Shown one piece after another: positions 30,441-37,711 of a stretch of DNA of 59,328 bases. The stretch's first letter is position 1. Each line of letters starts with the position of its first letter. The position numbers and the translations under genes are program-made. A model generated the notes under the pieces. That model saw only the letters and a list, made by a program, of their open reading frames with translations. It made no database searches and was not told the DNA's origin. The DNA is taken from the NCBI GenBank assembly GCA_944349855.1, contig CALVNS010000015.1, forward strand, positions 1-59,328, written 5' to 3'. This DNA comes from an uncultured Eubacteriales bacterium. GTDB lineage: Bacteria > Bacillota > Clostridia > Christensenellales > Aristaeellaceae.

Positions 30441-30905
30441 ATGTTCGTTGTGTTCTTTATGATGTGGGTGATCTTTAACGGACAGTGGACCACCGAAATT
30501 GCCCTGCTGGGGCTTTTTCTTTGCGCCGCGCTGTACCTGTTCGCCTGGAAGTTCATGGGGTACGGGCCCGCTCAGGACCTGCACGCGCTGCAGCGCCTGC
30601 CGCGTGCGCTCGCGTATCTGTGGACGCTCCTGGTGGAGATTTTCAAGGCCAACATCCACGTCATGCGCCTGATCCTCTCGCCTGAGTACGAGGTGGAGCC
30701 GGAACTGATCGAGTTCCACACAAAGCTCCGGACCGACCCCGCGCGCGCGGTGCTGGCCGACTCCATCACGCTCACGCCTGGCACGATCACCGTGCTGGTG
30801 GAGGGCGACCGTTTTCTCGTGCACGCCCTGGACAAGACGCTGGGCGACGGGGTCGATGATTCCGACTTCGAGCACCGCCTGCTGAAGATGGAGGGGAAGC
30901 GTTGA
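30441..30905 (+). CDS. mrpE: Mrp/Mnh antiporter subunit E (MbhA-like)
   Basis: 154 residues. An N-terminal membrane pair (FFMMWVIFNG, ALLGLFLCAALYLFAW) precedes the MNHE soluble part with FHTKLRTDPARAVLADSITLTPGTITV, the family's most conserved stretch (usually LTPGTvtv). The start ATG 30441 has AAAGGAGG ten bases upstream. MrpE is a small, structurally required subunit of the multi-subunit cation/proton antiporter. It is first in a ten-gene operon; the next ATG overlaps its stop (TGATG). Confidence 0.93.
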   Translation: MFVVFFMMWVIFNGQWTTEIALLGLFLCAALYLFAWKFMGYGPAQDLHALQRLPRALAYLWTLLVEIFKANIHVMRLILSPEYEVEPELIEFHTKLRTDPARAVLADSITLTPGTITVLVEGDRFLVHALDKTLGDGVDDSDFEHRLLKMEGKR

Positions 30906-31222
30906 TGGAAAACTATTATCAGGCGATGTTCAGCGTCGCTCTCGTGGTGTTGGGCATTCTGCTCTTCGCGTGCCTGATCCGCTCCATCCGCGGCCCGCGC
31001 ATCGCGGACCGGATCGTGGCGGTCAACATGGTCAGCACGATCGTGACGACCACCATCTGTGTGCTCGCCCTGGCGATGGGCGAGGGCTACCTGGTCGACA
31101 TCTCGCTGATCTACACGATGCTCGGCTTCCTGGCCGTGGTGTTGCTCACAAAGGTCTACATGGGCGTATACCTGGAGCGCAAGCAGAAGGAAGCGGAAAA
31201 GGGGGCGAAGACCGATGCTTGA
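30905..31222 (+). CDS. mrpF: Mrp/Mnh antiporter subunit F (MbhB-like)
   Basis: 105 residues with three membrane helices. The conserved core is IRGPRIADRIVAVNMVSTI at 28-46, where the Asp of the ADRI element is typical of MrpF, then DISLIYTMLGFLAVVLLTK. The start ATG 30905 shares a base with the mrpE stop; TTG 30902 is an in-frame alternative that would overlap further. A charged Lys/Glu tail closes the protein. The gene end overlaps mrpG by 8 bases. Confidence 0.93.
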   Translation: MENYYQAMFSVALVVLGILLFACLIRSIRGPRIADRIVAVNMVSTIVTTTICVLALAMGEGYLVDISLIYTMLGFLAVVLLTKVYMGVYLERKQKEAEKGAKTDA

Positions 31223-31535
31223 GTATCTGCGCTTTGCGCTGTCCGCCGCGCTGATGGCCTGCGGCCTGTTCGTGCTGATGGTCGGCGTCGTGGGCGTGTA
31301 CCGCTTCCGCTACGTCCTCAACCGCATGCATGCCGCGGCCATGAACGACACGCTGGGCATCCTCTTCGTGCTGCTCTCGCTCATCGTGGCCGAGGGCGCG
31401 ACATTCACCTCGCTCAAGCTGGTGCTGGTCATCCTGATGCTGTGGATCACCAGCCCCGTGTCCAGCCACCTGGTCTGCCGGCTGGAGATCACGACCAACG
31501 AGCACATCGAGCGCGAAATGGAGGTGCACAAGTAA
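31215..31535 (+). CDS. mrpG: Mrp/Mnh antiporter subunit G (MbhC-like)
   Basis: 106 residues and three helices. The family signature GVVGVYRFRYVLNRMHAAAMND sits between helices 1 and 2 at about residues 24-45 (the usual form is G-x-x-R-x-P-D-x-x-x-R-x-H), followed by LKLVLVILMLWITSPVSSHL. The start ATG 31215 lies within the 3' end of mrpF. The stop TAA overlaps the next ATG (TAATG), a sign of coupled translation of stoichiometric subunits. Confidence 0.92.
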   Translation: MLEYLRFALSAALMACGLFVLMVGVVGVYRFRYVLNRMHAAAMNDTLGILFVLLSLIVAEGATFTSLKLVLVILMLWITSPVSSHLVCRLEITTNEHIEREMEVHK

Positions 31536-31819
31536 TGGAATTTCTCAACGTGCTGCTGCTCCTGTTCATCCTCGTGTGCGCCGTCTCGGTGAGCCTGACC
31601 AAGAACCTGCTCACTTCGCTCATCATCTTCATGTCCCAGAGCCTGGCCATGTCGATCATCTGGATTCTGCTGCAATCGCCGGATCTGGCGATCACGGAGG
31701 CCGCGGTCGGCGCGGGCGTGACCAGCCTGCTCATGTTCGTCACGCTCAAGAAGATCCACGCGATCGACATACAAAAGGACGCGCAGGGAGGCAAGCAAAA
31801 TGGCAAAGCTGAGGAATGA
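31535..31819 (+). CDS. MbhD-like subunit (DUF4040; equals part of MrpA C-terminal region)
   Basis: 94 residues and three helices. The conserved segment DLAITEAAVGAGVTSLLMFVTLKK at about 50-73 contains the Glu typical of MbhD/DUF4040. In bacterial Mrp antiporters this segment is fused inside MrpA; here it is a stand-alone gene, as in archaeal membrane-bound hydrogenase and related complexes. The gene end overlaps the next ATG by 20 bases. Confidence 0.88.
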   Translation: MEFLNVLLLLFILVCAVSVSLTKNLLTSLIIFMSQSLAMSIIWILLQSPDLAITEAAVGAGVTSLLMFVTLKKIHAIDIQKDAQGGKQNGKAEE

Positions 31820-32822
31820 TTACGAAAACAGCTTCTTCGGCCGCCTGGACCGCTGGATCCGCGGCGGCGGCTCGCGCCTGGAGCAGGAGATGGAGCGCGA
31901 CCTGACCGAGCCCGCGCCGGAAAGCCCGCTACTCTCCAGCGAGAGCATCGGCGAGCGCGAGGACGCCATGTACGCCCGTCACGCAGAGGCGCACGCCAAG
32001 GAGCAGGCCATGTTCGACCGCCTCCACAACTGGTCGCGCACGCGCGGGCGCAAGCTGATGAACGCGCTGTATGCCCTGCTGTCCGTGGTGATCTGCCTTT
32101 CGGTGATCCTGGTGCTGCTGGAGACGGTCTCGGACCTGCCGCATTTCGGCGATGAGGAGAACCCGATCAACAACGAGGTGTCCGAGCGCTACATCGAAAA
32201 GGGTCTGCAGGAGACCGGCGCGGTCAACATCGTGACGGGCATGATCCTGGACTACCGTGCGTTCGATACCCTGGGCGAGAGCCACGTGCTGTTCATTGCC
32301 GCGTGCAGCGTGCTGATCCTGCTGCGCGTCTCGCAGGAACGGCAGGGCGGCGCGGCCTCGCAGGAAAAGCTCGACGCCGAGGCCAACGACCGCATCTACG
32401 AGCCCAAGAACGACATCATCCTGCAGGCATCCGCGCGCATCCTGGTACCGCTGATCCTGCTGTTCGGCATCTACATCATCCTCAATGGCCATCTATCGCC
32501 GGGCGGCGGCTTCTCGGGCGGCGCCGTGATGGGCGCGGGCCTGATCCTGTATCTGAATGCATTTGGCTTCAAGAAGACGGAGCGCTTCTTCACGTACAAG
32601 ACATTCAAGGTCATCTCCTTCTGCGCGCTGGCATTCTACGCGCTGTCCAAGAGTTACTCGTTCTTCACCGGCGCCAATCATCTGGAAAGCGGCATCCCGC
32701 TGGGCACGCCCGGCGCGATCCTCTCCTCCGGTCTGATCCTGCCGCTCAACATCGCGGTGGGCATGGTCGTGTGCTGCACGATGTACGCGTTCTATACGCT
32801 CTTCCGGAAGGGGGATATGTGA
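31800..32822 (+). CDS. Fused MbhE-like and MrpB/MnhB subunit
   Basis: 340 residues. Residues 1-85 are hydrophilic and charged with no recognised domain. Residues 86-180 match the MbhE/MrpA-tail pattern: a membrane helix, then an external loop ending VNIVTGMILDYRAFDTLGES, where the DYRAFDTLGE block is highly conserved. From about 200 on comes the MnhB domain (ILVPLILLFGIYIILNGHLS, GGGFSGGAVMGAGLIL). In most systems these are two chains or parts of different chains. The ATG 31800 lies inside the 3' end of the MbhD-like gene, and the stop overlaps mrpC (TGATG). Confidence 0.88.
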   Translation: MAKLRNDYENSFFGRLDRWIRGGGSRLEQEMERDLTEPAPESPLLSSESIGEREDAMYARHAEAHAKEQAMFDRLHNWSRTRGRKLMNALYALLSVVICLSVILVLLETVSDLPHFGDEENPINNEVSERYIEKGLQETGAVNIVTGMILDYRAFDTLGESHVLFIAACSVLILLRVSQERQGGAASQEKLDAEANDRIYEPKNDIILQASARILVPLILLFGIYIILNGHLSPGGGFSGGAVMGAGLILYLNAFGFKKTERFFTYKTFKVISFCALAFYALSKSYSFFTGANHLESGIPLGTPGAILSSGLILPLNIAVGMVVCCTMYAFYTLFRKGDM

Positions 32823-33196
32823 TGTTTGCGAACCTCCTGACCAACTATGAAGAGGCCGCGGCGATCATCCTGTTCGGCATCGGCTTTACGACGCTGCTGT
32901 TGCAGCGCAACATGATCAAGAAGATCATCGGCTTTTCGATGATGGACAGCGCCATCTACCTGTTTCTGGCGGCCAAGGGCTACATCGAGGGCCGCGGCGC
33001 GCCCATCGTGGTCAACGGCGTGCAGTCCGTCGAGGCCTACATCAACCCCATCCCCAGCGGTCTGGTGCTCACGGGCATCGTCGTGTCCGTCAGCGTGTCG
33101 GCGCTCATGCTGGCGCTGACGGTGCGTCTGTACCGGCGCTACCATTCGCTGGACATCGACGAGATCGCCACGATGGTGCGAAAGGAGGAACCGTAA
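32822..33196 (+). CDS. mrpC: Mrp/Mnh antiporter subunit C (NuoK-like)
   Basis: 124 residues and three helices, the NuoK/MnhC family. Features are the helix-1 block AAAIILFGIGFTTLLLQRNMIKKIIGFSMMDSAIYLF, split by the basic loop, and NPIPSGLVLTGIVVSVSVSALMLALTVRLYRRY. The dibasic and acidic residues around helix 3 (DIDEIATM) are typical. The start ATG 32822 overlaps the preceding stop. MrpC bridges the small subunits and the MrpD antiporter module. Confidence 0.93.
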   Translation: MFANLLTNYEEAAAIILFGIGFTTLLLQRNMIKKIIGFSMMDSAIYLFLAAKGYIEGRGAPIVVNGVQSVEAYINPIPSGLVLTGIVVSVSVSALMLALTVRLYRRYHSLDIDEIATMVRKEEP

Positions 33197-33197
33197 G

Positions 33198-34694
33198 GTG
33201 GAGCTGTGGCAGAACATACCGTTCTTTTCCATTCTGCTCTCGCTGGCGTCGGCATCCTTCACGTCGATCATGCCCGCCAGGGCGGCACGCCGCACGGCCA
33301 TCGTGGTCACGTCGGCCGTGCTGTGCATGTCGGCCGCGCTGATCGGCTTTACGACGGCCTACGGCGGCAGCTACACGTTCATGATGGGCCACTTCCCCGC
33401 GCCGTGGGGCAATGAGATCCGCGCGGGCGTGCTGGAGGCCGTGACGGCCTTCGCGTTCTCGCTGATCATGCTCATCTCCCTGCTCGGCGGCCTGACGAAG
33501 ATCGAGGAGCACGTGGAAGAAGGCAAGCAGAATCTGTACTTCATCATGTGCGAGCTGCTGCTCACGGCGCTGCTGGCGCAGGTCTACACCAACGACCTGT
33601 TCACCGCCTACGTATTCGTCGAAATCATGACCATTGCGGCCTGCTCGCTGATCACCTCGCGCATCAAGGGGCGCACGCTGTTCGCGGCCACGCGCTACAT
33701 GATCATGAACCTGCTGGGCAGCGGTCTGTTCCTGCTGGGTCTGACGCTGCTGTACGACCTGACGGGCCACCTGCTGATGGAGGACATCCGCGAGCAGGTG
33801 CGCATGCTCGCGCAGACGGGCCTGTACCATCAGCCGCTGACGGTCGTCATCGCGCTGATGTGCATCGGCCTGGCGATCAAGAGCGCGCTGTTCCCGTTCC
33901 ACACGTGGCTGCCGGACGCCTACGGCTATTCGACGCCGGCCTCCAGCGCGATGCTCTCCAGCCTGGTGAGCAAGGGCTACATCTTCCTGCTGATCAAGAT
34001 CATCTATCGCGTGATCGGGCTGGACGTCATCCGCGACTCGGGCATCGACAACGTGCTGCTGATCTTCGCGCTGGTCGGCATCGTGATGGGTTCGGTCTCG
34101 GCCATTCGCGAGCGCGACATCCGGCGCATGGTGTCCTACTCGTCCGTGGCGCAGATCGGCTACATCTTCATGGGCATCGGCCTGGGCACGGAGGCGGGCC
34201 TGGTGGCGGCGCTGTTCCACATCATCGCGCACGCGGCGGCCAAGTCCATGCTCTTCCTGTCCACCAGCGGCCTGTGCGAGGTCTCCGGCGAGCGCCGGCT
34301 GTTCCGCGACCTGCGCGGCAGCGCGTACCGCAACCCCATCGCGGGCATTGCGTTCGTGGTGGGCGCATTCTCGATGGTCGGCATCCCGTTCATGGGCGGA
34401 TTCATGTCCAAGCTGTGCTTTGCCTCCGCCGCGATGGAGACGGGCGGCGCGCGCATGTTGCTCGTGCTGCTGGTGCTGGCCATCAGCACGGCGCTGAACA
34501 CGCTGTACTTCCTGCGCACGGTCATCACGATCTACCGTCCGACCATCCGCGAATACCCGGAAGCGGCCAGCTTCCGCCCGCATGCGTCCTTCGTCGTGGC
34601 GATGGTCGCGGCCATTGCGGTGAATGTGGCGCTGGGCGTGTGCTCTCAGCCCGTGCTGAATGCGATCGCCGCGGGTCTCACGTGCTTCGGTTGA
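33198..34694 (+). CDS. mrpD: Mrp/Mnh antiporter subunit D (MbhH-like antiporter module)
   Basis: 498 residues and about 14 helices of the Proton_antipo_M family. Essential ion-path residues are visible: Glu in VFVEIMTIAACSLI near 142 (helix 5), Lys in IGLAIKSALFPFHTWLPDAY near 230 (helix 7), and a Lys/His-rich helix 8 and 12. It begins at GTG 33198, two bases after mrpC, with AAAGGAGGAACC upstream. By gene order it corresponds to MrpD/MbhH, the antiporter-like module contacting MrpC. Confidence 0.92.
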   Translation: MELWQNIPFFSILLSLASASFTSIMPARAARRTAIVVTSAVLCMSAALIGFTTAYGGSYTFMMGHFPAPWGNEIRAGVLEAVTAFAFSLIMLISLLGGLTKIEEHVEEGKQNLYFIMCELLLTALLAQVYTNDLFTAYVFVEIMTIAACSLITSRIKGRTLFAATRYMIMNLLGSGLFLLGLTLLYDLTGHLLMEDIREQVRMLAQTGLYHQPLTVVIALMCIGLAIKSALFPFHTWLPDAYGYSTPASSAMLSSLVSKGYIFLLIKIIYRVIGLDVIRDSGIDNVLLIFALVGIVMGSVSAIRERDIRRMVSYSSVAQIGYIFMGIGLGTEAGLVAALFHIIAHAAAKSMLFLSTSGLCEVSGERRLFRDLRGSAYRNPIAGIAFVVGAFSMVGIPFMGGFMSKLCFASAAMETGGARMLLVLLVLAISTALNTLYFLRTVITIYRPTIREYPEAASFRPHASFVVAMVAAIAVNVALGVCSQPVLNAIAAGLTCFG

Positions 34695-34719
34695 CCGGTG
34701 AGGAAGGAGTGTTGAATCC

Positions 34720-36198
34720 ATGCAAGGCGACCTTTCGCTGCTGCTGCCCGTGGCGGCGCCGCTTGCCGCCGGGCTGCTCGTGCTGTTTGTAAGGGCGTTT
34801 GACGAGCGCCGCACGCGCAACCTGTTCACGGGCGCCGCGCTGGCGCTGACGGTGCTATTTACGCTGCCGGCGCTGCTGCGCGGCCAGACGCAGCTCACGC
34901 TGTTCCATCTGACGGATACCATCCCCGTGGTGTTTCGCACGGACGGCGTGGCGCGCCTGTTCCTCGTGCTGATCGCCTTCGTCTGGGCGATGGTGGGTTT
35001 CTACTCGTTTGAGTACATGGCGCACGAACAGCATGAGCGGCGCTTCTACGGCTTTTATCTGCTGACGCTTGCGGCGCTGATGGGCCTGTCGCTGTCGGGC
35101 ACGCTCGTGACGCTGTACATGTTCTACGAGGCGATGACGCTGCTCTCGCTGCCGCTCGTGCTGCACACGCAGACGCGCGAGGCCGTGGCGGCCGGCGTCA
35201 AGTACCTGCTCTACTCGGTGTTCGGCGCGTCGCTGGCGCTGCTGGGCATCTTCTTCCTGCAGTTCTACTGCACGAGCCTGTCCTTCACGCCCGGCGGCAC
35301 GCTGGACGCGCTGAAGGTGGCCGGCCATGAGCCGCTGCTGCTGGGCATCGTGGCGCTTTCGCTGCTGGGCTTTGGCGTCAAGGCGGGCATGTTCCCGCTG
35401 CACGCCTGGCTGCCCACGGCGCACCCGGTGGCGCCCTCCCCCGCCAGCGCAGTGCTGTCTGGCATCATCACCAAGGCGGGCGTGCTGGGCATCGTGCGCG
35501 TGCTGTTCTTCCTGGTGGGGCCGGACTTCCTGCGCGGCACATGGGTGCAGGCGCTGTTCCTGGGCCTGACGGTGCTGACGGTGTTCCTGGGCTCGATGCT
35601 GGCGTTCAAGGAGACGCTGCTCAAAAAGCGCCTGGCCTACTCCACGGTCAGCCAGGTGTCCTATGTGCTCTTCGGCCTGTTCACGCTCACGCCGGTGGGC
35701 TTCGTGGGCGCGCTGCTGCACGTGGTGTGCCACGCGCTGATCAAGAACACGCTGTTCATGGGCGCGGGCGCGATCATCGAAAAGACGGGCAAGACGCGCG
35801 TGGACGAGCTCGTCGGCATCGGCAAGCGGATGCCCACCGTCATGTGGTGCTTCACGCTGTGCGCGGTCGCGCTGATCGGCATTCCGCCCACGGGCGGCTT
35901 TGTGAGCAAGTGGTTCCTGGCCGAGGGCGCGCTCTCCATGGGCGAGACCGTCTATGCCTGGCTGGGGCCGGTGGTGCTGCTGGTGAGCGCGCTGCTCACG
36001 GCGGGCTACCTGCTGCCCATCTCGACGCGCGGCTTCTTCCCCGGCGAGCACGCCGACCTGGCGGCGCTTTCCAAGGCCGAACCCACGGCGCTGATGACCG
36101 TGCCGATGCTCGTGCTGGCGGCGCTGTGCGTGCTGCTGGGCATGTTCCCGGGTGCGCTGACGTCCTTCCTGCAGGCCATTGCAGGCGGCGTCCTGTGA
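34720..36198 (+). CDS. Additional antiporter-like subunit 1 (NuoL/NuoM/HyfB family)
   Basis: 492 residues, about 14 helices, Proton_antipo_M family. Helix-5 Glu in MFYEAMTLLSLPLV near 138, helix-7 Lys in FGVKAGMFPLHAWLPTAHP near 218, PASAVLSGIITKAG with helix-8 Lys, and a C-terminal Lys in VSKWFLAEGA near 390. All channel residues expected of an active module are present. ATG 34720 follows mrpD by 25 bases behind AAGGAGTG. It may take the place of the MrpA N-terminal antiporter domain, which has no separate gene here; this is inference. Confidence 0.88.
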   Translation: MQGDLSLLLPVAAPLAAGLLVLFVRAFDERRTRNLFTGAALALTVLFTLPALLRGQTQLTLFHLTDTIPVVFRTDGVARLFLVLIAFVWAMVGFYSFEYMAHEQHERRFYGFYLLTLAALMGLSLSGTLVTLYMFYEAMTLLSLPLVLHTQTREAVAAGVKYLLYSVFGASLALLGIFFLQFYCTSLSFTPGGTLDALKVAGHEPLLLGIVALSLLGFGVKAGMFPLHAWLPTAHPVAPSPASAVLSGIITKAGVLGIVRVLFFLVGPDFLRGTWVQALFLGLTVLTVFLGSMLAFKETLLKKRLAYSTVSQVSYVLFGLFTLTPVGFVGALLHVVCHALIKNTLFMGAGAIIEKTGKTRVDELVGIGKRMPTVMWCFTLCAVALIGIPPTGGFVSKWFLAEGALSMGETVYAWLGPVVLLVSALLTAGYLLPISTRGFFPGEHADLAALSKAEPTALMTVPMLVLAALCVLLGMFPGALTSFLQAIAGGVL

Positions 36199-36220
36199 GC
36201 GAAAGAGAGGAGGCATACGC

Positions 36221-37696
36221 ATGACATTGATGCTCTTGACATTCCTGCTCCCGCTCGCGGGCGGCGCGGCGCTGCCGCTGCTGAAGCTGGACGACCGGCG
36301 CCGGCGCTCGATCTACGTACAGGTGGTGACGACGGCCACGTCCGTGCTGGCGCTCTGCCTGCTCATCGCGCGTCCGACGGAGTCGCTGACGCTGCTGCAC
36401 ATGACGGACAGCCTGGCGCTGACGCTGCGCCTGGACGGCGCGGGCAGCATCTTCATGGGTCTGATCGCGTTCCTGTGGCCGCTGGCCACGCTCTATGCGT
36501 TTGAGTACATGGCTCACGAGGAGCACGAGACGCCCTTCTTCACCTTTTACACGATGACCTACGGCGTGACGCTGCTCATCACGATGGCGGGCAATCTGTT
36601 CACGCTCTACGTCTTCTTCGAGTGCCTGACGCTGATCACCCTGCCGCTGGTCACGCACAAGATGGACGCCAAGTCCGCGCTGGCGGGCCGCCGCTACCTG
36701 GTCTATTCGATCAGCGGCGCGGCGCTGGCCTTCATCGGCCTGGTGTTCATCATGACGTTCGGCCAGAGCGACACGGCCTTCCGCTTCGGCGGGGTGCTGG
36801 CGCAGGAGGCGATCGCCGGGCGCGAGAACCTGCTGCTGCTGGTGTTCGTGCTCTCGTTCATCGGCTTTGCCACGAAGGCTGCGATGTTCCCCATGCACGG
36901 CTGGCTGCCGCTGGCCTCCGTGGCCCCCACGCCCGTGACGGCGCTGCTGCACGCGGTGGCGGTGGTCAACACCGGTGCGTTCGCCTGCATCCGCCTGATC
37001 TACTACAGCTTCGGCACGGATCTGCTTGCCGGCACCTGGGCGCAGGCGATTGCGGTGCTGCTGCCGGCGCTGACGATCGTCTACGGTTCGGTGATGGCCG
37101 TGCGCGAGCAGCACTTCAAGCGCCGCCTGGCCTACTCGACGGTGAGCAACCTGAGCTACATCCTGCTGGGCGCGGCGCTGATGACGCCCGCCGGCCTGAC
37201 GGGCAGCCTGTCGCACCTGGTCTTCCATGGCCTGATGAAGATCGTGCTGTTCTACTGCGCGGGCGCTGTGCTCGTGCGCACGGGCGAGGAGTACGTGCAG
37301 GATCTGCGCGGTTCGTTCCGCGTGATGCCCTTCACGATGGGCGTGTATACGCTCTCCGCGCTGGCGCTGGTGGGCGTGCCGCCGCTGGCGGGCTTCATCA
37401 GCAAGTGGAACCTGCTGACTGCGGCGGTGGAGAGCGGCTTCACGCCGGGATATCTGGGCGCGGCGGCGCTGATCGTCTCCGCGATCCTGACGGCGGTATA
37501 CCTGCTCTACGTCGTGGTGATGGCGGCGTTCTCCCCGCTGTCCGACGGCGGCATGGCCGCCTTCCGGGAGAATCGCGACCCGAGCTGGCTGATGAAGGCG
37601 CCGCTCGTCGTGCTGTGCGCGGCGATCGTGCTGCTGGGCCTGTGCTCGACGCCGCTCGTCCATTACTTTCAGGCCGTCGCCGGCGGCCTGCTGTGA
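36221..37696 (+). CDS. Additional antiporter-like subunit 2 (NuoL/NuoM/HyfB family)
   Basis: 491 residues, about 14 helices. It parallels the previous subunit: helix-5 Glu in VFFECLTLITLPLV near 138, helix-7 Lys in FATKAAMFPMHGWLPLA near 222, then PTPVTALLHAVAVVNTGAF, where the usual helix-8 Lys is replaced by Asn (VVNTG), as in some HyfB/MrpA members, and Lys in ISKWNLLTAA near 403. The start ATG 36221 has GAGAGGAGG nine bases upstream; the upstream in-frame ATG (36179) is inside the preceding gene. High similarity in layout suggests gene duplication. Confidence 0.88.
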   Translation: MTLMLLTFLLPLAGGAALPLLKLDDRRRRSIYVQVVTTATSVLALCLLIARPTESLTLLHMTDSLALTLRLDGAGSIFMGLIAFLWPLATLYAFEYMAHEEHETPFFTFYTMTYGVTLLITMAGNLFTLYVFFECLTLITLPLVTHKMDAKSALAGRRYLVYSISGAALAFIGLVFIMTFGQSDTAFRFGGVLAQEAIAGRENLLLLVFVLSFIGFATKAAMFPMHGWLPLASVAPTPVTALLHAVAVVNTGAFACIRLIYYSFGTDLLAGTWAQAIAVLLPALTIVYGSVMAVREQHFKRRLAYSTVSNLSYILLGAALMTPAGLTGSLSHLVFHGLMKIVLFYCAGAVLVRTGEEYVQDLRGSFRVMPFTMGVYTLSALALVGVPPLAGFISKWNLLTAAVESGFTPGYLGAAALIVSAILTAVYLLYVVVMAAFSPLSDGGMAAFRENRDPSWLMKAPLVVLCAAIVLLGLCSTPLVHYFQAVAGGLL

Positions 37697-37711
37697 GGAG
37701 GGGGTCTGACC

